Shown: one piece after another, positions 23,021 through 34,809 of the stretch
Numbering within the stretch: the stretch's first letter is position 1
How the letters are laid out: every line of letters starts with the position of its first letter
Program-made: the position numbers and the translations under genes
Assembly: GCF_030269925.1 (NCBI RefSeq)
Contig: NC_085108.1
Location: forward strand, 2,914,001 to 2,978,000
Reading direction: 5' to 3'
Source of the DNA: Bombyx mori
Taxonomy: Eukaryota > Arthropoda > Insecta > Lepidoptera > Bombycidae
DNA: 64,000 nucleotides
Notes under the pieces: model-generated
Database searches by the model: none
The model's input: the letters and a program-made list of their open reading frames with translations, nothing else
Told to the model about the DNA's origin: nothing

Positions 23021-23430
23021 ATTAGCTCACAAACATTTCCTTCGATCCCTGCATTCTATAAATAAATTAAGCTATGATAAACGCATCAGTGCTTCCTCGT
23101 CGGGCGAAACCACCCCGCGACCTTATTCGCGGTCAAGTTTCAGCCCGGGCGGATCGATAATGCATCCCGGGGCATATCAAATTACGCGGCACGCAAATAA
23201 TGGCGGCGCATCCCACTACAGGGCAACTTCAAACCTACCTACCCCTTTGATCTGGGAGGGGCAGACCTGTCCCGACCTAGTTCGAGGTACCTACAGCTAT
23301 CTAGACTGCGATCAATAACGCGGTTGCAGCGAGAATTCTAGGAAAATAGGAAGATGTACGGCTGCGTGAAGTGCTGGGCGTTGGCTGCAATTCAAAATGG
23401 CGGTGTTCACTGTTGTTTAAGGTCTTATGC

Positions 23431-23783
23431 GTTTTTTTTTATTGCTTGGTGTTAAGTGGTTACTGGGCCCATAGACATCTATAACGTAAATACGCCACCC
23501 ACCTTGAGATATAAGTTCTAAGGTCTCAAGTATAGTTACAACGGTTGCCCCACCCTTCAAACCTCACAAGAGGTCCTACGACCGGTAATTACGCAAATTA
23601 TAATTTTGCGTGTTTCATTTTTATTACACGATGTTATTCCTTCACCGTGGAAGTCAATCGTGAGCATTTGTCAAGTACGTATTTCATTAGAAAAATTGGT
23701 ACCCGCCGGCGGGATTCGAACACCGTTGCATCGCTAGATACGAATGCACCGGATGTCTTATCCTTTAGGCCACGACGACTTCA
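23431..23783 (-). mobile_element. Family S SINE, T tail partly deleted
   Basis: The minus strand has the head GTCGTGGCCTAAAGGATAAG, then the B box GGTGTTCGAATCCCGCC and a T tail. The central 'TGCCGTGAAGCAGTAATGCG' block is missing, so the tail jumps from CCTCTTGTGAGG to AGGGTGGGGCAACC. Confidence 0.7.
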
Positions 23784-24066
23784 AGTATAAAACTCAATTA
23801 TTTTAATTTTTTTTTATTTTATTCTAAAGATGCGTAGATATTATTACATAGATTAAACTCCTTTTTTTTAACGTGACTGATGGGTAGCGAAACAGCTTAA
23901 TTAACGTTAAAACGCCCAATCCAAAGCCTTTTCAACTCAGCAGTTTTTATACTCAAGAAAACTCATTAAAATCAACGTAAAAGATAAAACTCTCTCATTG
24001 CACTCGTATCGAGCGATGCTATTGAGCCGGTGTTCGAATCCTGACAAATCGACGAGCGACATTCCG

Positions 24067-24500
24067 CTTAATACGCGACATCTATATATTAATACGTGAA
24101 GCAAAAACTTAGTATCCCTTTTTACGAAAATTGCGCGGAAGGAGGAGTATGAAATTTTGCACACTTATAGAGAATATAAAGAAGTGCATAACGCAATTTT
24201 TTTTTTTTAAATAATGCATAAATGATACATTAAATCAATAAAGAAAACATTACACACACTACATACCATGTATTTGACGCACACACGCACGCATACTATT
24301 TATTGTCAAACTTTTGTTCTTGACGTCTGTTGTCGAATTGAGAATAGATTAAATATTGTTTGTCTTTGTTAATATTTTTTATAGTGTAGTCTTGGCGAAA
24401 TTTGTGATTATCGAAGTATAAAATACAATCAAAATAGTGTACAAACTTACAATTCCAATGAATTATAGTCGAATTTCGACTACTGCGGGACTACTAGTTT
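24067..24500 (-). mobile_element. Family F Helitron-like element
   Basis: The minus strand starts CTAGTAGTCCCGCAGTAGTC and ends near TAATATATAGATGTCG. Uninterrupted, so it serves as the reference for the broken F copies at 16573 and 41781. Confidence 0.65.
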
Positions 24501-24537
24501 AACTAAAGATACATTTTATTTGGCTATAGCATAAACA

Positions 24538-24700
24538 ATACGATGTTTTTAATTGAACTTCAATTAAGTTTACCCCATTCAAATAGCTGAAGTTTTTTTT
24601 TTTTTGTTATGATATTTTTTACAACTTTTTAATATTAAATGGTTCTCTTGTAAAGTTGCAAAGATATCGCTTAAGCCAAATAAACTATCACCCTTTTGGA
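24538..24700 (+). mobile_element. Family G partial copy
   Basis: ACGATGTTTTTAATTGAACT followed by ATTCAAATAGCTGAAG; right half only. Confidence 0.55.
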
Positions 24701-24782
24701 ATGTTCACGAATGACTTTCACGATGAAGGAATAACATTATGTAATTAAATTAAAGTCGCAAAAATCATAATTTTATTAATCA

Positions 24783-24905
24783 CTAGCTGATCCGGCAGAC
24801 TTCGTAGTGCCTCAATCGATAAATAAAAGACACATCAAGTGGACACATCAAAGGAAAAACAAAATTGTTTGTTTTTTTATATAATTCCGAGCTTTTTTAT
24901 ATTTT
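24783..24905 (+). mobile_element. Family D element, truncated
   Basis: CTAGCTGATCCGGCAGACTT; breaks off at TTTTTATATTTTCTCACGGG, where the segment shared with 52725 begins. Confidence 0.6.
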
Positions 24906-25135
24906 CTCACGGGTTACAAGGTTGTAATACTTATACATATAAAGTTATTATTCTTAATGACTTTTCTTGGTGGTGACGCTTTAAAAAACTCAATGTAATT
25001 CACACCAGGTAAGTTATCAGTTAATCTCTTTATTTTCACGCCAATTCGATCTAAATATCCAATTATTATTATGTATAAGTCATAAGCATCAACCTGAACC
25101 CACTCTGAACAAATATTAATATATTTTATTATGTA

Positions 25136-25424
25136 CTAGCTGACCCGGCAGACTTCGTGGTGCCTCAATCGGTAAATAAAAGACCTAAACTTTTGTATAA
25201 TTTTTTTTAAAACAAAAGGAATCCGTCCGACTGGGGACACTTCAAAGGAAAAACAGAAATCGTTATTTTTATTTAATTCCCAGCATTTTCATATTTATCT
25301 ACCTTTTAAACCTTCCCTGGACTTCCCACGAATAATTCAAGACCAAAATTAGCAAAATCGGTCCAGCCGTTCTCGAGTTTTAGCGAGACTAACGAACAGC
25401 AATTAATTGTTATATATAGAGATT
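25136..25424 (+). mobile_element. Family D Helitron-like element
   Basis: CTAGCTGACCCGGCAGACTT to TATATATAGAGATT. Its 5' flank (24915-25135) is shared with the D copy at 52945. Confidence 0.65.
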
Positions 25425-25439
25425 AAGATTATAACTTTA

Positions 25440-25600
25440 ATCCCGCTCGGGTAGGTACCACCACCCTGTATATTTCGGCTGCGGAGCGGTTATGCGTTCC
25501 GCTTTCAAGGGTGGGGCAGCCGTTGCGTTATATTAAAGTATACTATTAAGATTTAGACCTCATGCCGTACGGGTAGTACGGTGACATTACGATATCTAGG
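25440..25600 (+). repeat. Degraded family T tail
   Basis: CGGGTAGGTACCACCACCCT and GGGTGGGGCAGCCGTTG are kept; the rest is heavily mutated. Confidence 0.55.
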
Positions 25601-25736
25601 CACTCCGGTAACCACTTAACGCAACGTGAACCGGCAGTCAATTCACCCAATAACGCACGAATGTTTTTTAAACGACAAAAATAATTAAACTTTGGACTAT
25701 CCACTACGACTTCCCGTTTATAACATACTTTTTTTT

Positions 25737-25998
25737 TTTCCTTCCTAATCTGGTAGCCTGGAGCGGCTATTCCAGCGTAACCGTAACTAGTAGGTGAGCT
25801 CACGGGGCTCAAACCTGACGACGATGCTAACACGAACCCTAGCAAGAGTCGTGCTTCGCAGAATCTACCACCGGATCGGAATCGCAACCCACTGAGAAGA
25901 TCCGGCGAGAAACTCAGTGGGCTGTGTCTGAGAGTTAATTTACTCGTCGAGCCCTTCGTCGCAAGCGACGGGTTCGACGAGAACGGTGACCGGATAAC
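25737..25998 (-). repeat. Family B LINE fragment
   Basis: Plus strand GAGCGGCTATTCCAGCGTAA to GGTTCGACGAGAACGGTGAC; cut off where a family E2 end (CTAG at 26002) begins. Confidence 0.65.
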
Positions 25999-26001
25999 GT
26001 A

Positions 26002-26084
26002 CTAGCGACCCGCCCTCGCTTCGCTTCGGAAACTGTAATTTATTATTGATTTCTCCACTATTTAATGGATGTTATTATACATGA
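26002..26084 (-). mobile_element. 3' terminal piece of a family E2 Helitron-like element
   Basis: Minus strand ending GCGAAGCGAGGGCGGGTCGC then CTAG. Truncated next to the family F element that starts at 26087. Confidence 0.6.
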
Positions 26085-26086
26085 TA

Positions 26087-26521
26087 CTAGTGGTCGCCCG
26101 ATAGTCGAAATTCGACTATAATTAATTGAAATTATAACTTTGTACACTATTATGATTCTATTTCCAAACTATACTTCATACTATACTTCTATAATCACAG
26201 ATTTCGCCAAGACTACACTATCGAAAAACATTAATAAAGACAAACAATATTTAATCTATTCTCAATTTGACCACAGACGTCAAGAACAAAAGTTTGACAA
26301 TAAATAAATAGTATGCATGCGTGTGTGCGTCAAATACATGGTAGTGTGTGTAATGTTTTTTATATTGATTTAATGTATCTTTTATGCATTATTTTAAAAA
26401 AAAATTAGCATTGTGCACTTCTTCTCTATATTCTCTGTAAGTATGGAAAATTTCATACTCCTCCGTCCGCGCAATTTTCGTAAAAAGGGAAAGTTTTTGC
26501 TTCTCGTATTAATATATAGAT
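26087..26521 (+). mobile_element. Family F Helitron-like element
   Basis: CTAGTGGTCGCCCGATAGTC to GTATTAATATATAGATA, uninterrupted, about 435 bp. Confidence 0.65.
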
Positions 26522-26780
26522 ACGTTTTTTCATATACATGTAGTTTTGAGGCTTACCTACACCCATTTTTTAGTAATTCCTGTAATTTCCAATTGTTAAT
26601 TAACACTAAAATATATCTCAAAAGTTAATATTTTAAATTTTACACTGCTTTAGAAAATAATCAGTTTTTTTTTTTCATTTCCTGAACATTTTATTTTTTT
26701 CAGAGATGTGCCCTTTTCGAAATTGCATATTCAATTAAACTTTGGACTACCCACTACGACTTCCCGTTTATAACATACTA

Positions 26781-27211
26781 GCGGCCCGCTCCGGGTCAGC
26801 TCGGGACTTTAACAAAAACTCAACGATATTTGACGTTGTTTTGTTTTTTAAAATAAAAAAAATCACTTATTAGAATAGTTGACATAATATGCTGTCGCGA
26901 CACTTTTTGTAAATAATAATGTGTTCTACAAAGTCATAGTACATTATTATATTCTATCATCAATAATTTTCGCAGGGCACGCGATGTAAAGAATATTTTA
27001 GGTAATTTTTTTACACTGTGGGTTACATTATTGGAGTTTTAGTAAGGATCCCTAATTTTTTTCAAAAAAGATTATAGCCCATGTCACTCGGGAATAGTGT
27101 AGCTTTCAAACAGTAAAAGAATTTTTCAAATCGGTTCAGTAATTTCAGAGCCTATTCAATACAAACAAACAAACAAATCTTTCATCTTTATAATGTTAAG
27201 TATAGATAAGT
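26781..27211 (-). mobile_element. Family E1 Helitron-like element, full length
   Basis: Ends in CTAG on one side (26781) and CTATACTTAACATTATAAAG on the other (minus strand). The internal GTTTGTTTGTTTGTATTGAA block and the order of segments match the plus-strand copy at 50737-51175. Confidence 0.65.
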
Positions 27212-27505
27212 ATAGATATAGAAGTATAGATTTACATAGCATTCGCATAGTAATGAAAACGCATCGCATCGCATCCGTCACTCGCCTGGGACAACAAGTA
27301 GCCGTCGGGTTTGCTATAGACACGGACAGAGCGGTGATACAAGGGTCGTGAATCAATATCGGTTGTCGCCCCCCGAGGAGGTGCATCAAACACACCTGAC
27401 ACGCATGCGCGGAGCACCCATCATCCCACGTGATTCAATTAACTCTGTGTCAGTATTAAATATCATAGCTAGACACACACATACACACACATACGTATTA
27501 TATAC

Positions 27506-27954
27506 CGTCGTTGTCAAACCAAAACCTGCTATGTCCAAAAACTCTATTATGAATTAACGAGTTAAAACATCACTACATAGCATAAAACAAAGTCGCTCTC
27601 TCTGTCTCTATGTATGCTTATATCTTTAAAACTACGCAACGGATTTTGATTTGGCTTTTTTTAATAGATAGAGTGATTGAAGAAGAAGGTTTATATGTAT
27701 AATAACATCCATTAAATAGCGGAGAAATCAATAATAAATTACAGTTTCCGAAGCGAAGCGAGGGCGGGTCGCTAGTTTTCGTATAAAATTTTATATGAAA
27801 GTGAATTTTTAAGAACTATATATAAATATTAAAGCTATAGATAGACACAAAACAGTTTTTTTTATACGGTAGATAGGGCTGTGAATTATACGAAAAGTTC
27901 AAAAAGTAAAAATCTCAAAAAGTCCACATAGCAGATTTTGGTTTGACAACGACG
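27506..27954. mobile_element. Family H MITE, split by a family E2 element
   Basis: The ends are inverted: CGTCGTTGTCAAACCAAAAC at the left, and the reverse complement of the same motif (GGTTTGACAACGACG) at the right. The uninterrupted relative is at 37067-37305. The E2 element at 27576-27775 sits between the halves. Confidence 0.65.
27576..27775 (+). mobile_element. Family E2 Helitron-like element nested in family H
   Basis: CATAGCATAAAACAAAGTCG to GAGGGCGGGTCGCTAG. Shares its 3' end with E1 but has a different 5' part. Confidence 0.65.
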
Positions 27955-28072
27955 ATCCACTTAATATTTCATATTGTTTACTTTTTTTAATGATTCCAAA
28001 ATTTACAGTGCGTAGAATATCGAATTTCTAATCAAATTCTACGACAAATGGGAATGTTTTTAGTTAAATTTT

Positions 28073-28376
28073 GGAACGAAGTTCCTTATCGCGCGTTGTG
28101 AAAGGGGGCTAGACGGAAAAAATTCTTACGAAAAGTTGTCACGACACTTTTTAGATCCGTCATTCTGACCAATCAACGTGTAGGCGCTTATCGCGTGACA
28201 TTGCTCGTATCCGATTGGTCCGCGTAATGAGTACAGTTTCTCGAGATAGCGTTTCAACAATAGTAATTTAGTTCATAGCATTGTTTTTTTCTTCTTCATA
28301 ATGCCGTAATTTATTATTATAACTTAAAAAAAAAATTACAATTCCTTCACTAATTAATCGAAAGGAACTTCGTTCC
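28073..28376. mobile_element. Family J MITE, copy 1
   Basis: 304 bp bounded by GGAACGAAGTTCCTT and its exact reverse complement AAGGAACTTCGTTCC. The second copy (41866-42169) has the same length and differs at only a few positions. The shared right flank ATCCGGGTG suggests the element may run slightly further. No open frame. Confidence 0.8.
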
Positions 28377-28447
28377 ATCCGGGTGACTCTTGTTTAAAGT
28401 AGTATTTAGCTTACGTTTTGTTTTTCTAATCGTCAACGCAGACTTAC

Positions 28448-28544
28448 AATGCTGTAGCTTCGACGAAAAACCGCGAATCGCTCGTAACATAAATCTGGAA
28501 AGTTCCATTGGCACGCCAATAAAGATCTTCGTCACTTCACGTAC
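28448..28544 (-). CDS. Candidate coding exon, minus strand, unassigned
   Basis: A 97-nt open segment between a good acceptor (TTATTGTTAG-like tract ending AACAG at 28547-28545) and a GTAAGT donor at 28447-28442. It reads 32 codons (VREVTKIFIGVPMELS...), a mix of residues that looks protein-like in otherwise TE-filled DNA. It could be an upstream exon of the minus-strand G-patch gene, but joining it straight to the exon at 21161 makes a TAG, so an intermediate exon or another acceptor would be needed. Weak call. Confidence 0.3.
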
Positions 28545-28805
28545 CTGTTATTAGGTGCGCATGTGTCGGTCTCCCGTCGATATGGGTCAGGGGTGTCCAG
28601 CCTCCCCCTTGCACCGGGCGTTGCTCCACCCTCGGAGAGAAGAGCCGCCACCCCTTCGACTCCTATCTGTAGGAGCGCGCCCTTAATTTTATTAAAACAT
28701 CATTAACCAAACAAATTGAAGGGATGCGTTCACGGATGATTAGGTCAGATAATAATGCCAAAAGACTTCCTGATTCCTGACCATCGTTTACAGATTGTAA
28801 GATAC

Positions 28806-29010
28806 TAGCGACCCGCCCTCGCTTCGCTTAGGAAACTGTAATTTATTATTAATTTCTCCACTATTTAATCTATGTTATTATACATATAAACCTTTCTCTT
28901 CAATCACTCTATCTATTAAAAAAAACCGCATCAAAATCCGTTGGGTAGTTTTAAAGATTTAAGCATACACAGGGACAGAGAAAGCGACTTTGTTTTATAC
29001 TATGTAGTGC
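28806..29010 (-). mobile_element. Family E2 Helitron-like element
   Basis: CTAG end at 28806 followed in the plus sense by CGACCCGCCCTCGCTTCGCT; other end near TTTTATACTATGTAGTGC. Confidence 0.6.
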
Positions 29011-29154
29011 TACGAGATTGGGTCATTATTCAATTGGCGACCAGTCACTCGCAACTAGTGCCCAATTTTTTTTATTTTTATTGCTTAGATGTGTTGCTTA
29101 GATAGCGGTCGCGTTGTTGTTATTGTTTGCGGCAAATTACCAATTAAATAAATT

Positions 29155-29402
29155 ACTGGTGGTAGGACCTCTTGTGAGGCCGCGCGGGTGGGTACCATCA
29201 CCCTGCCTATTTCCGCCGTGAAGCAGTAATGCGCTTCGGTTTGAAGGGTGGGGCAGCCGTTACAACTATACTTGAGACCTTAGAACTTATATCTCAAGGT
29301 GGGTAGCGCATTTACGTTGTGGATGTCTATGGGCTCCAGTAACCACTTAACACCAGGTGGGCTGTGAGCTCGTCCATCCATCTAAGCAATAAATAAATAA
29401 AA
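29155..29402 (+). repeat. Family T tail
   Basis: TACTGGTGGTAGGACCTCTT to AAGCAATAAATAAATAAAAT; nearly complete. Confidence 0.75.
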
Positions 29403-29469
29403 TCAATGAACGCGGCTTTGAGATGCATAAATAATCGTAAAGGAATAGTCGCGGCCGCTTATAGCGACA

Positions 29470-29900
29470 ATAAGCGGTCATCATCAACAGTCCACAGTCG
29501 TCCACTGCTGGACATAGGCCTCTCCCGATCCACACCACTGAGCCCGGTCTACGGCTCTCCTCATCCACTTCTTGCCGACCACCGTTCGGAGGTCATCGCA
29601 CCACCTAGCCAGGGGGCGTCCCACGTTTCGTCTTCCGCTGCGCGGTCTCCACTCGAGAACCCGTCTGCTCCAGCGATCGTCAGTCCTACGGCATATATGG
29701 CCAGCCCACTGCCACTTCAGCTCGCTGACTCTTTGAGCTATATCGATGACTTTAGTTCTCTGTCGAATAATCTCATTCCGGATTTTATCCTTCAGAGAAA
29801 CTCCGAGCATGGCTCTTTCCATGGCTCGCTGAGCGACCTCGAGCTGACGGACCAACTGTACTGTGAGTGTCCACGTCTCGGCTCCGTAAGTCATTACAAG
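29470..29900 (-). pseudogene. C-terminal end of an endonuclease-reverse transcriptase (non-LTR retrotransposon), 5'-truncated
   Basis: An open frame of about 136 codons on the minus strand (29894-29484) carries YGAETWTLT, LGVSLKDKIRNE and the tail segment WRPRSGRRNVGRPLARW, which I know from the C-terminal end of RTE/jockey-type LINE proteins. The reverse-transcriptase catalytic core is absent, so this is a dead 5'-truncated insertion. It ends in a TGATGATGACC tail. Confidence 0.8.
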
Positions 29901-30197
29901 CGGTATCGAGTTGGAAATAATCGAAACGAGACTCGATTGTGAAATCGACGATCATGATCATCGTGGAATCGATTGTAATTTTATGCCGATTATCTGCCTG
30001 TCTGCTCAATAACCTACCGCTGCCTACAGCTGAGTTCGCGTCAGATCACTACAAGACAAGAGAGATTAGACGCGTTTGAGTTTGAGTAATGGGTCTGCAC
30101 TATGTAACATAATGATGACTCTAAAGTTAAAAAGAATTATGGACAGCACGTCAATGATGCCTCTACCAAAAAAATATTGTATAATTACTAAATTATC

Positions 30198-30383
30198 TTT
30201 ATCTATATATATAAAAATGAATTGCTGTTCGTTAGTCTCGCTAAAACTGGAGAACGGCTGAACCGATTTGGCTAATTTTGGTCTTGAATTATTTGTCGAA
30301 GTCCAGAGAAGGTTTAAAAGGTAGATAAATATGAAAATGCTCGGAATTAAATAAAAATAACAATTTTGTTTTTCCTTTGATGT
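30198..30383 (-). mobile_element. Family D element cut by a T tail
   Basis: The minus strand enters at GACATCAAAGGAAAAACAAA and ends in the ATATAGATAAAG run; the first 100 bases are missing at the junction with the T tail at 30384. Confidence 0.6.
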
Positions 30384-30625
30384 CTGGTGGTAGGACCTCT
30401 TGGGAGTCCGCACGGATAGGTACCACCACCTCGCCTATTTCCGCCGTGAAGCAGTAGTGCGTTTCGGTTCGAAGGGTGAGGCAGCCGTTGTAACTATACT
30501 GAGATCTCAGAACTTATATCTCAAGGTGGGTGGCGCATTTACGGTGTAGATGTCTATGGGCTCCAGTAACCACTTAACACCAGGTGGGCTGTGAGCTCGT
30601 CCACTCATCTAAGCATTTAAAAATA
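30384..30625 (+). repeat. Family T tail
   Basis: TCTGGTGGTAGGACCTCTTG to a short A/T-rich end (AAGCATTTAAAAATAAATAA). Confidence 0.75.
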
Positions 30626-30639
30626 AATAAATATTGGAA

Positions 30640-32380
30640 TAGATTTTTGTAATTATATTATAATACATGAAACAATAGTTACTTACTGTCTACTTATCGG
30701 CGGAATGTATCTTGATTCGTTAATAAACTTTTTTTTGTAGTACAATATCCTTGTGAGCATGTTGGTTGAAATATAAATTATTAGTGAGTTAGTTCCAACT
30801 ATGAGTAGCTTATTTACCAAAAGAAATAAATAAGAACAGGAAACTTAATTACAATTACTAATTTATAATTTTATTAATAACATAATTTTTTTTTGATTCC
30901 TATGAATGTGGTTGTTGTTTGCTAGTGACATAGGTTGATATAGTCAAAACAGCATTTTCCCAATATTTTGTTAGCAAAATAGATGATGTGTCTATAGATA
31001 GTACGATAGACAGGGCCGTATTCAAACGAAAGGCAAGAACTTTGTAAGCTCAATGCGTACATCAGATCATTTTAACAGAGTATTCATTCATTTTAAAAAT
31101 CAAAGCTTTATCAGTTTTTCTGGTAAAAAACAACGAGCTTCATTGAATGTAGTTGAGTAGCCAGGAGGACAGTGTCTGGTTTTGCTTGAAAGCATTTCTG
31201 AAAGATGCTATTTTAAACTTTTAAATAATAATGGTATTATTTATGTTCTTGTTATAAATTAGCATTATTATTATATTTTGGTATAAGTTTTTTTTCATCA
31301 AAACATCTGATAGATTATTAATAACTACTACATATTGTTATGACTGAGAATACACAGTCAGACAAGTAGAAGTTTACCATGCACCTATGCAAGAGATTGG
31401 TTTAAAAATGACCTATTTAGTATAGAATTTATGCACATAAACATTAGACGTATGAACCTAATTCAATCTTGTTTAGTTAAACTCAATTAGTTCCATTATA
31501 TTATTAAACAAAACAAAAAAATAGCAATTTAAACATTTAAATTATGTGACCTTTTTTATGACCATTATAATATTATTGAGCTTTATAATTTAAATTATTT
31601 ATAGGTATTATGATCTTTAAACAATTATTGTATTGAGTCAGCAATGTTTAGTGTCTATGATCATGCCTTAAGAGAAAGTTATGTTACTTTGAAAGGATCT
31701 AATTGACAATTATTTAAAAGACTAGATTGTGTTCCAATGGATGAGTGATGAAACTCCATCATTCCACACTGGCACAAGGGTGATTAGTACAAATACTTAA
31801 TTGATTATAATAATTATATAGATATTTTTTTTCCTAATATTCAATACAACTTTGTGCACTGCTTTGTGATTGTAAAGTTTCAAATTTTTCTTTTTGTGTC
31901 CATTAAAGGAGTATTTGGCAGGAATGTAATTAAGCTTAGTTGAACATAATATTATATGGCATAAGTGACAGCTTCATCCAATTTAAATTAGATATGTATA
32001 CCTGATTTAGTTTTAAAGCTAGCATGGCTTAATGTTTTATATTATAATATATTATATATATAGTAGATAATATAGTAGATATTATACATACTTTTTATAT
32101 TGGGCTTGTTGTGTTTAGATGGAAAGAAGTGTTTTAAGCTATCTTATATTTTGAGAGAGAATTATCTATGATTTTATGTACATACTTATATACAATATTG
32201 TTGATTAAATTATTTAATTCAATCACAGTTAACAGTTGACTTTAAAAATAGCAATAAAAGAGTTGCCAGCACTAGAAACAAGTTAGTTTAAATAAAAAAA
32301 TGATTTTATTATCACTAAAAATAAAGTTATTTTTTCAATAAATTATTTCGACTTACACAGCAGTAAGATAGTTTTAAATA
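30640..32380. other. AT-rich stretch, possibly intronic
   Basis: No repeat family from this window is present. On the minus strand a short open segment at about 30754-30692 lies between a CACAAG acceptor (with CACTAAT upstream) and a GTAAGT donor, and would continue in frame from the exon at 32786-32386. This is suggestive only. Confidence 0.35.
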
Positions 32381-32385
32381 CTTAC

Positions 32386-32786
32386 TTTTTATTACCATAT
32401 TTAATTTTAAAGACGCAGTCCAACCTATACACTTCCCGTTCACTTTCCAAAATACGCGAAATTTTCCTGCAGATCTTTTTGCAGTCTTCACTAAAATACT
32501 GGCAATTAAGATTGCTGTTATCCTGCGCAATATTCCTCAAAAAATATAAATCGAAACGCGAAATATTCGTGAACGTTATAATAACTTTAGAACTTTCCAA
32601 AAATAATAATATTGTTCTCAAATAGTCCAAGAGAACGCAGACCGGTATAAAATAAATTACTTCTTCGAATTCTATTTCGAATGCCTCTGAGCTGTCACTG
32701 TCCGAATCATCTTTAGATGCATCACTAGCTCTACGAGAAACGTCGGAACCGCTGATATGTTCAAAAAAACTCATTTTGGACCACAT
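32386..32786 (-). CDS. Candidate first coding exon, acidic N-terminus, unknown product
   Basis: An open frame from ATG at 32786 runs 133 codons and meets a consensus donor AA|GTAAGTAT at 32385, leaving two bases of a split codon; the stop just after is inside the donor. The N-terminal 45 residues are Ser/Asp/Glu-rich (DASKDDSDSDSSEAFEIEFE), followed by a hydrophobic stretch (VIYFIPVCVLLDYLRTILLF) and a Cys/Lys-rich end. No family recognised. It is read divergently from the NKRF-like gene at 35269 and on the same strand as the G-patch gene ending at 13292. It could be that gene's missing start, about 11 kb upstream, or an independent gene whose later exons I did not find. Phase does not fit a direct splice to the exon at 21161. 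Confidence 0.5.
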
Positions 32787-33189
32787 ATGAACGTAATCAG
32801 TTGAAATTATTTTTATTTTAACACTAGATGAACACTTTAAAAAAATAAAGTGCGTTTCCTTTTTCCGCGTTAGAGCAGTGATTATTATTCAATTAAGGCA
32901 TAATATAATTTATTGGCAGTTTTTCTGATTTATTTGGTTAACAAGTGCACCCCGGAACGGCCGAAACAGATTTGAAGGAAATGTAAATTCGCGTTTCAGA
33001 GTCAACATAATGACCGCTAGATCAGGTGACTCGATTTTTTGTCTTATTTGATTTCTATGAGTGGAATAGAGATAGTTACAATCAATGCTTGAGTTTGTTG
33101 AATATTTGTTTTGATGCAACAGTTTGTCTGGAACGCGTATGAATACAAAGCAAAGTTATGAGAATGGGAAGGAGACCTATATCCTAAAC

Positions 33190-33385
33190 ATCAGCCCACT
33201 GAGTTTCTAGCCGTATCTTCTCAGCGGGTCGCGATTGCGATCAGGTAGTAGATTCATTCGCCAAACAGCTAGTCTCAAGTTGTTGGGTCTCCTTTGGAGG
33301 CGCTAGAGTAGCTGTTAGCAAATCTCACCCTTCCTGGCCGAGCTCTTGCTCACCCACCTTGGTAAAACTGGAAAGTAATCTCCTA
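33190..33385 (-). repeat. Family C repeat, near full length
   Basis: Includes the 3' segment with GAGTTTCTAGCCGTATCTTC that resembles family B, so C and B share a related 3' block. Diverged. Confidence 0.65.
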
Positions 33386-33399
33386 AGCTTAAGAAAAAC

Positions 33400-33775
33400 C
33401 TTTCAAAAATAAATATTATTGTTAATCATAGTGAACTAAAAAACCTGAACTTGACTTATCACTAGACATTTATAGCTCGTAAATAAAATTAAAGGATTAT
33501 ACCTACTGCTATCAAAATAATTCACTATGTTTTAATTTAAATAAATTATGGTAAATACCAAAAAAAAGACATTTCTTACCCTATAGATATTCATTTCAAG
33601 TGTATATTTATTGAAAAAATGTAATAATCAGTGCAACTAAGGAATTGCTTGATTATCTCGTCATGACGTCTTTAACATCGCATCGCCTCTGAGTTCATCT
33701 ATACTACCTAGAACCACTATGAGTGTTTGAAATATGTTTTTTGACGCATCATTCGGCATATGAATGAACTTGTTG
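33400..33775. other. No recognised feature
   Basis: AT-rich; nothing identified. Confidence 0.4.
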
Positions 33776-33900
33776 CAAAGGTATTTTGGGATGTTCTTCT
33801 TCAAGCGACGTGTGCGAAGGGTAAGGAGCGGCTTGGCTAAGCCCCTGGCATTGCATATCCATGAGCACCTACCATCAGGCGTATCACCCATACAAAGAAT
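33776..33900 (+). repeat. Family I LINE tail
   Basis: GGAGCGGCTTGGCTAAGCCC then GGCATTGCATATCCATGAGC and a short end CATACAAAGAA. Confidence 0.55.
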
Positions 33901-33904
33901 CCAT

Positions 33905-34570
33905 TTTTAGCTGAGATTGTCGTGCAAAGATGCTCTCCAGCACCAAAATGTCGAGTGAGAGCCTCAAGATAGATATCTTAATTAGCTTCTACAGATACTG
34001 TTACTTTTATGGATTCCCTTAAACTGTTAGTATGCCGTTAAAGTTTTTTACTCCTTAACGTATTTCAACAACGCATTACAAGTCAACTAATGCATTGTTA
34101 AGATTGACATGATTCGAGTCTACTCAGTATTCTTTCAAAGCCTAGCGTGCTTTTATAAGATTGACCTGTATTTATATATGTAACGGAAGATTACAACGTA
34201 ATTTTCGCTAGCATAAGTGACGTCCGAACCACTTGAAAATTACAATAGAATGATTTTTTAACTTTGACATATTATTATCTTTATCAGGAACATTAGATTT
34301 TTTTTTATTAAAAATAATTTTTTTAGTTAGGGTCGCCGTTTTAGTTCCTATTTAAAGTATACACATGTTTAATATACATGTTTTTACATGTAGTTCCTTA
34401 GAAGAATTATTCTGGAACTACATACATGTCGCGTCGTGGCAATGATACTGAAGTAAATGTCATAATCTGAAATATTACAACAGCTGCATGAGTAATGTTA
34501 TGCTCTCTTTTGGAATTGGGATGTAGTTTTCCCTGAAAAAAAATCTTTATATTTTTTTTTTTGTTACGCC
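33905..34570. other. No recognised feature
   Basis: AT-rich. ACATGT motifs recur near 34365-34430; no gene seen. Confidence 0.4.
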
Positions 34571-34574
34571 TAAA

Positions 34575-34805
34575 GTCTTCGTCAAACAGATCAGGTACTT
34601 AGCGCGCGTCAGAGCGCTAAACTAACGCTGCGCTATGACGCCGAGATGTGTTGTACTACTACGGTATCATACGCCGCCAGCGCTATAGCGCTCATAGCAC
34701 TGGCGCTCTGTTTGACGGTATGTTACCGTAGTAGTACAACACATCCCGGCGTCATAGTGTAGCGCTCTGACGCGCGCTAATTACGCGTTCTGTTTGACGA
34801 AGCGT
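34575..34805. mobile_element. Foldback MITE, probably Harbinger-type
   Basis: 231 bp, mostly two inverted arms: the left arm's TAGCGCGCGTCAGAGCGCT and ATGTGTTGTACTACTACGGT have reverse complements in the right arm. The ends are CTTCGTCAAACAGA in inverted orientation. TAA on each side (34572-34574, 34806-34808) fits a 3-bp TWA target duplication. A second, inner inverted motif (CTCTGTTTGACGG) repeats the terminus. No coding capacity. Confidence 0.75.
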
Positions 34806-34809
34806 TAAA

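Noticed and set aside
29406..29942. 178-codon plus-strand frame
   Set aside because: Antisense of the LINE reverse-transcriptase tail at 29470-29900.
33661..33891. 76-codon minus-strand frame
   Set aside because: Lies antisense over a family I LINE tail; no conserved motif.
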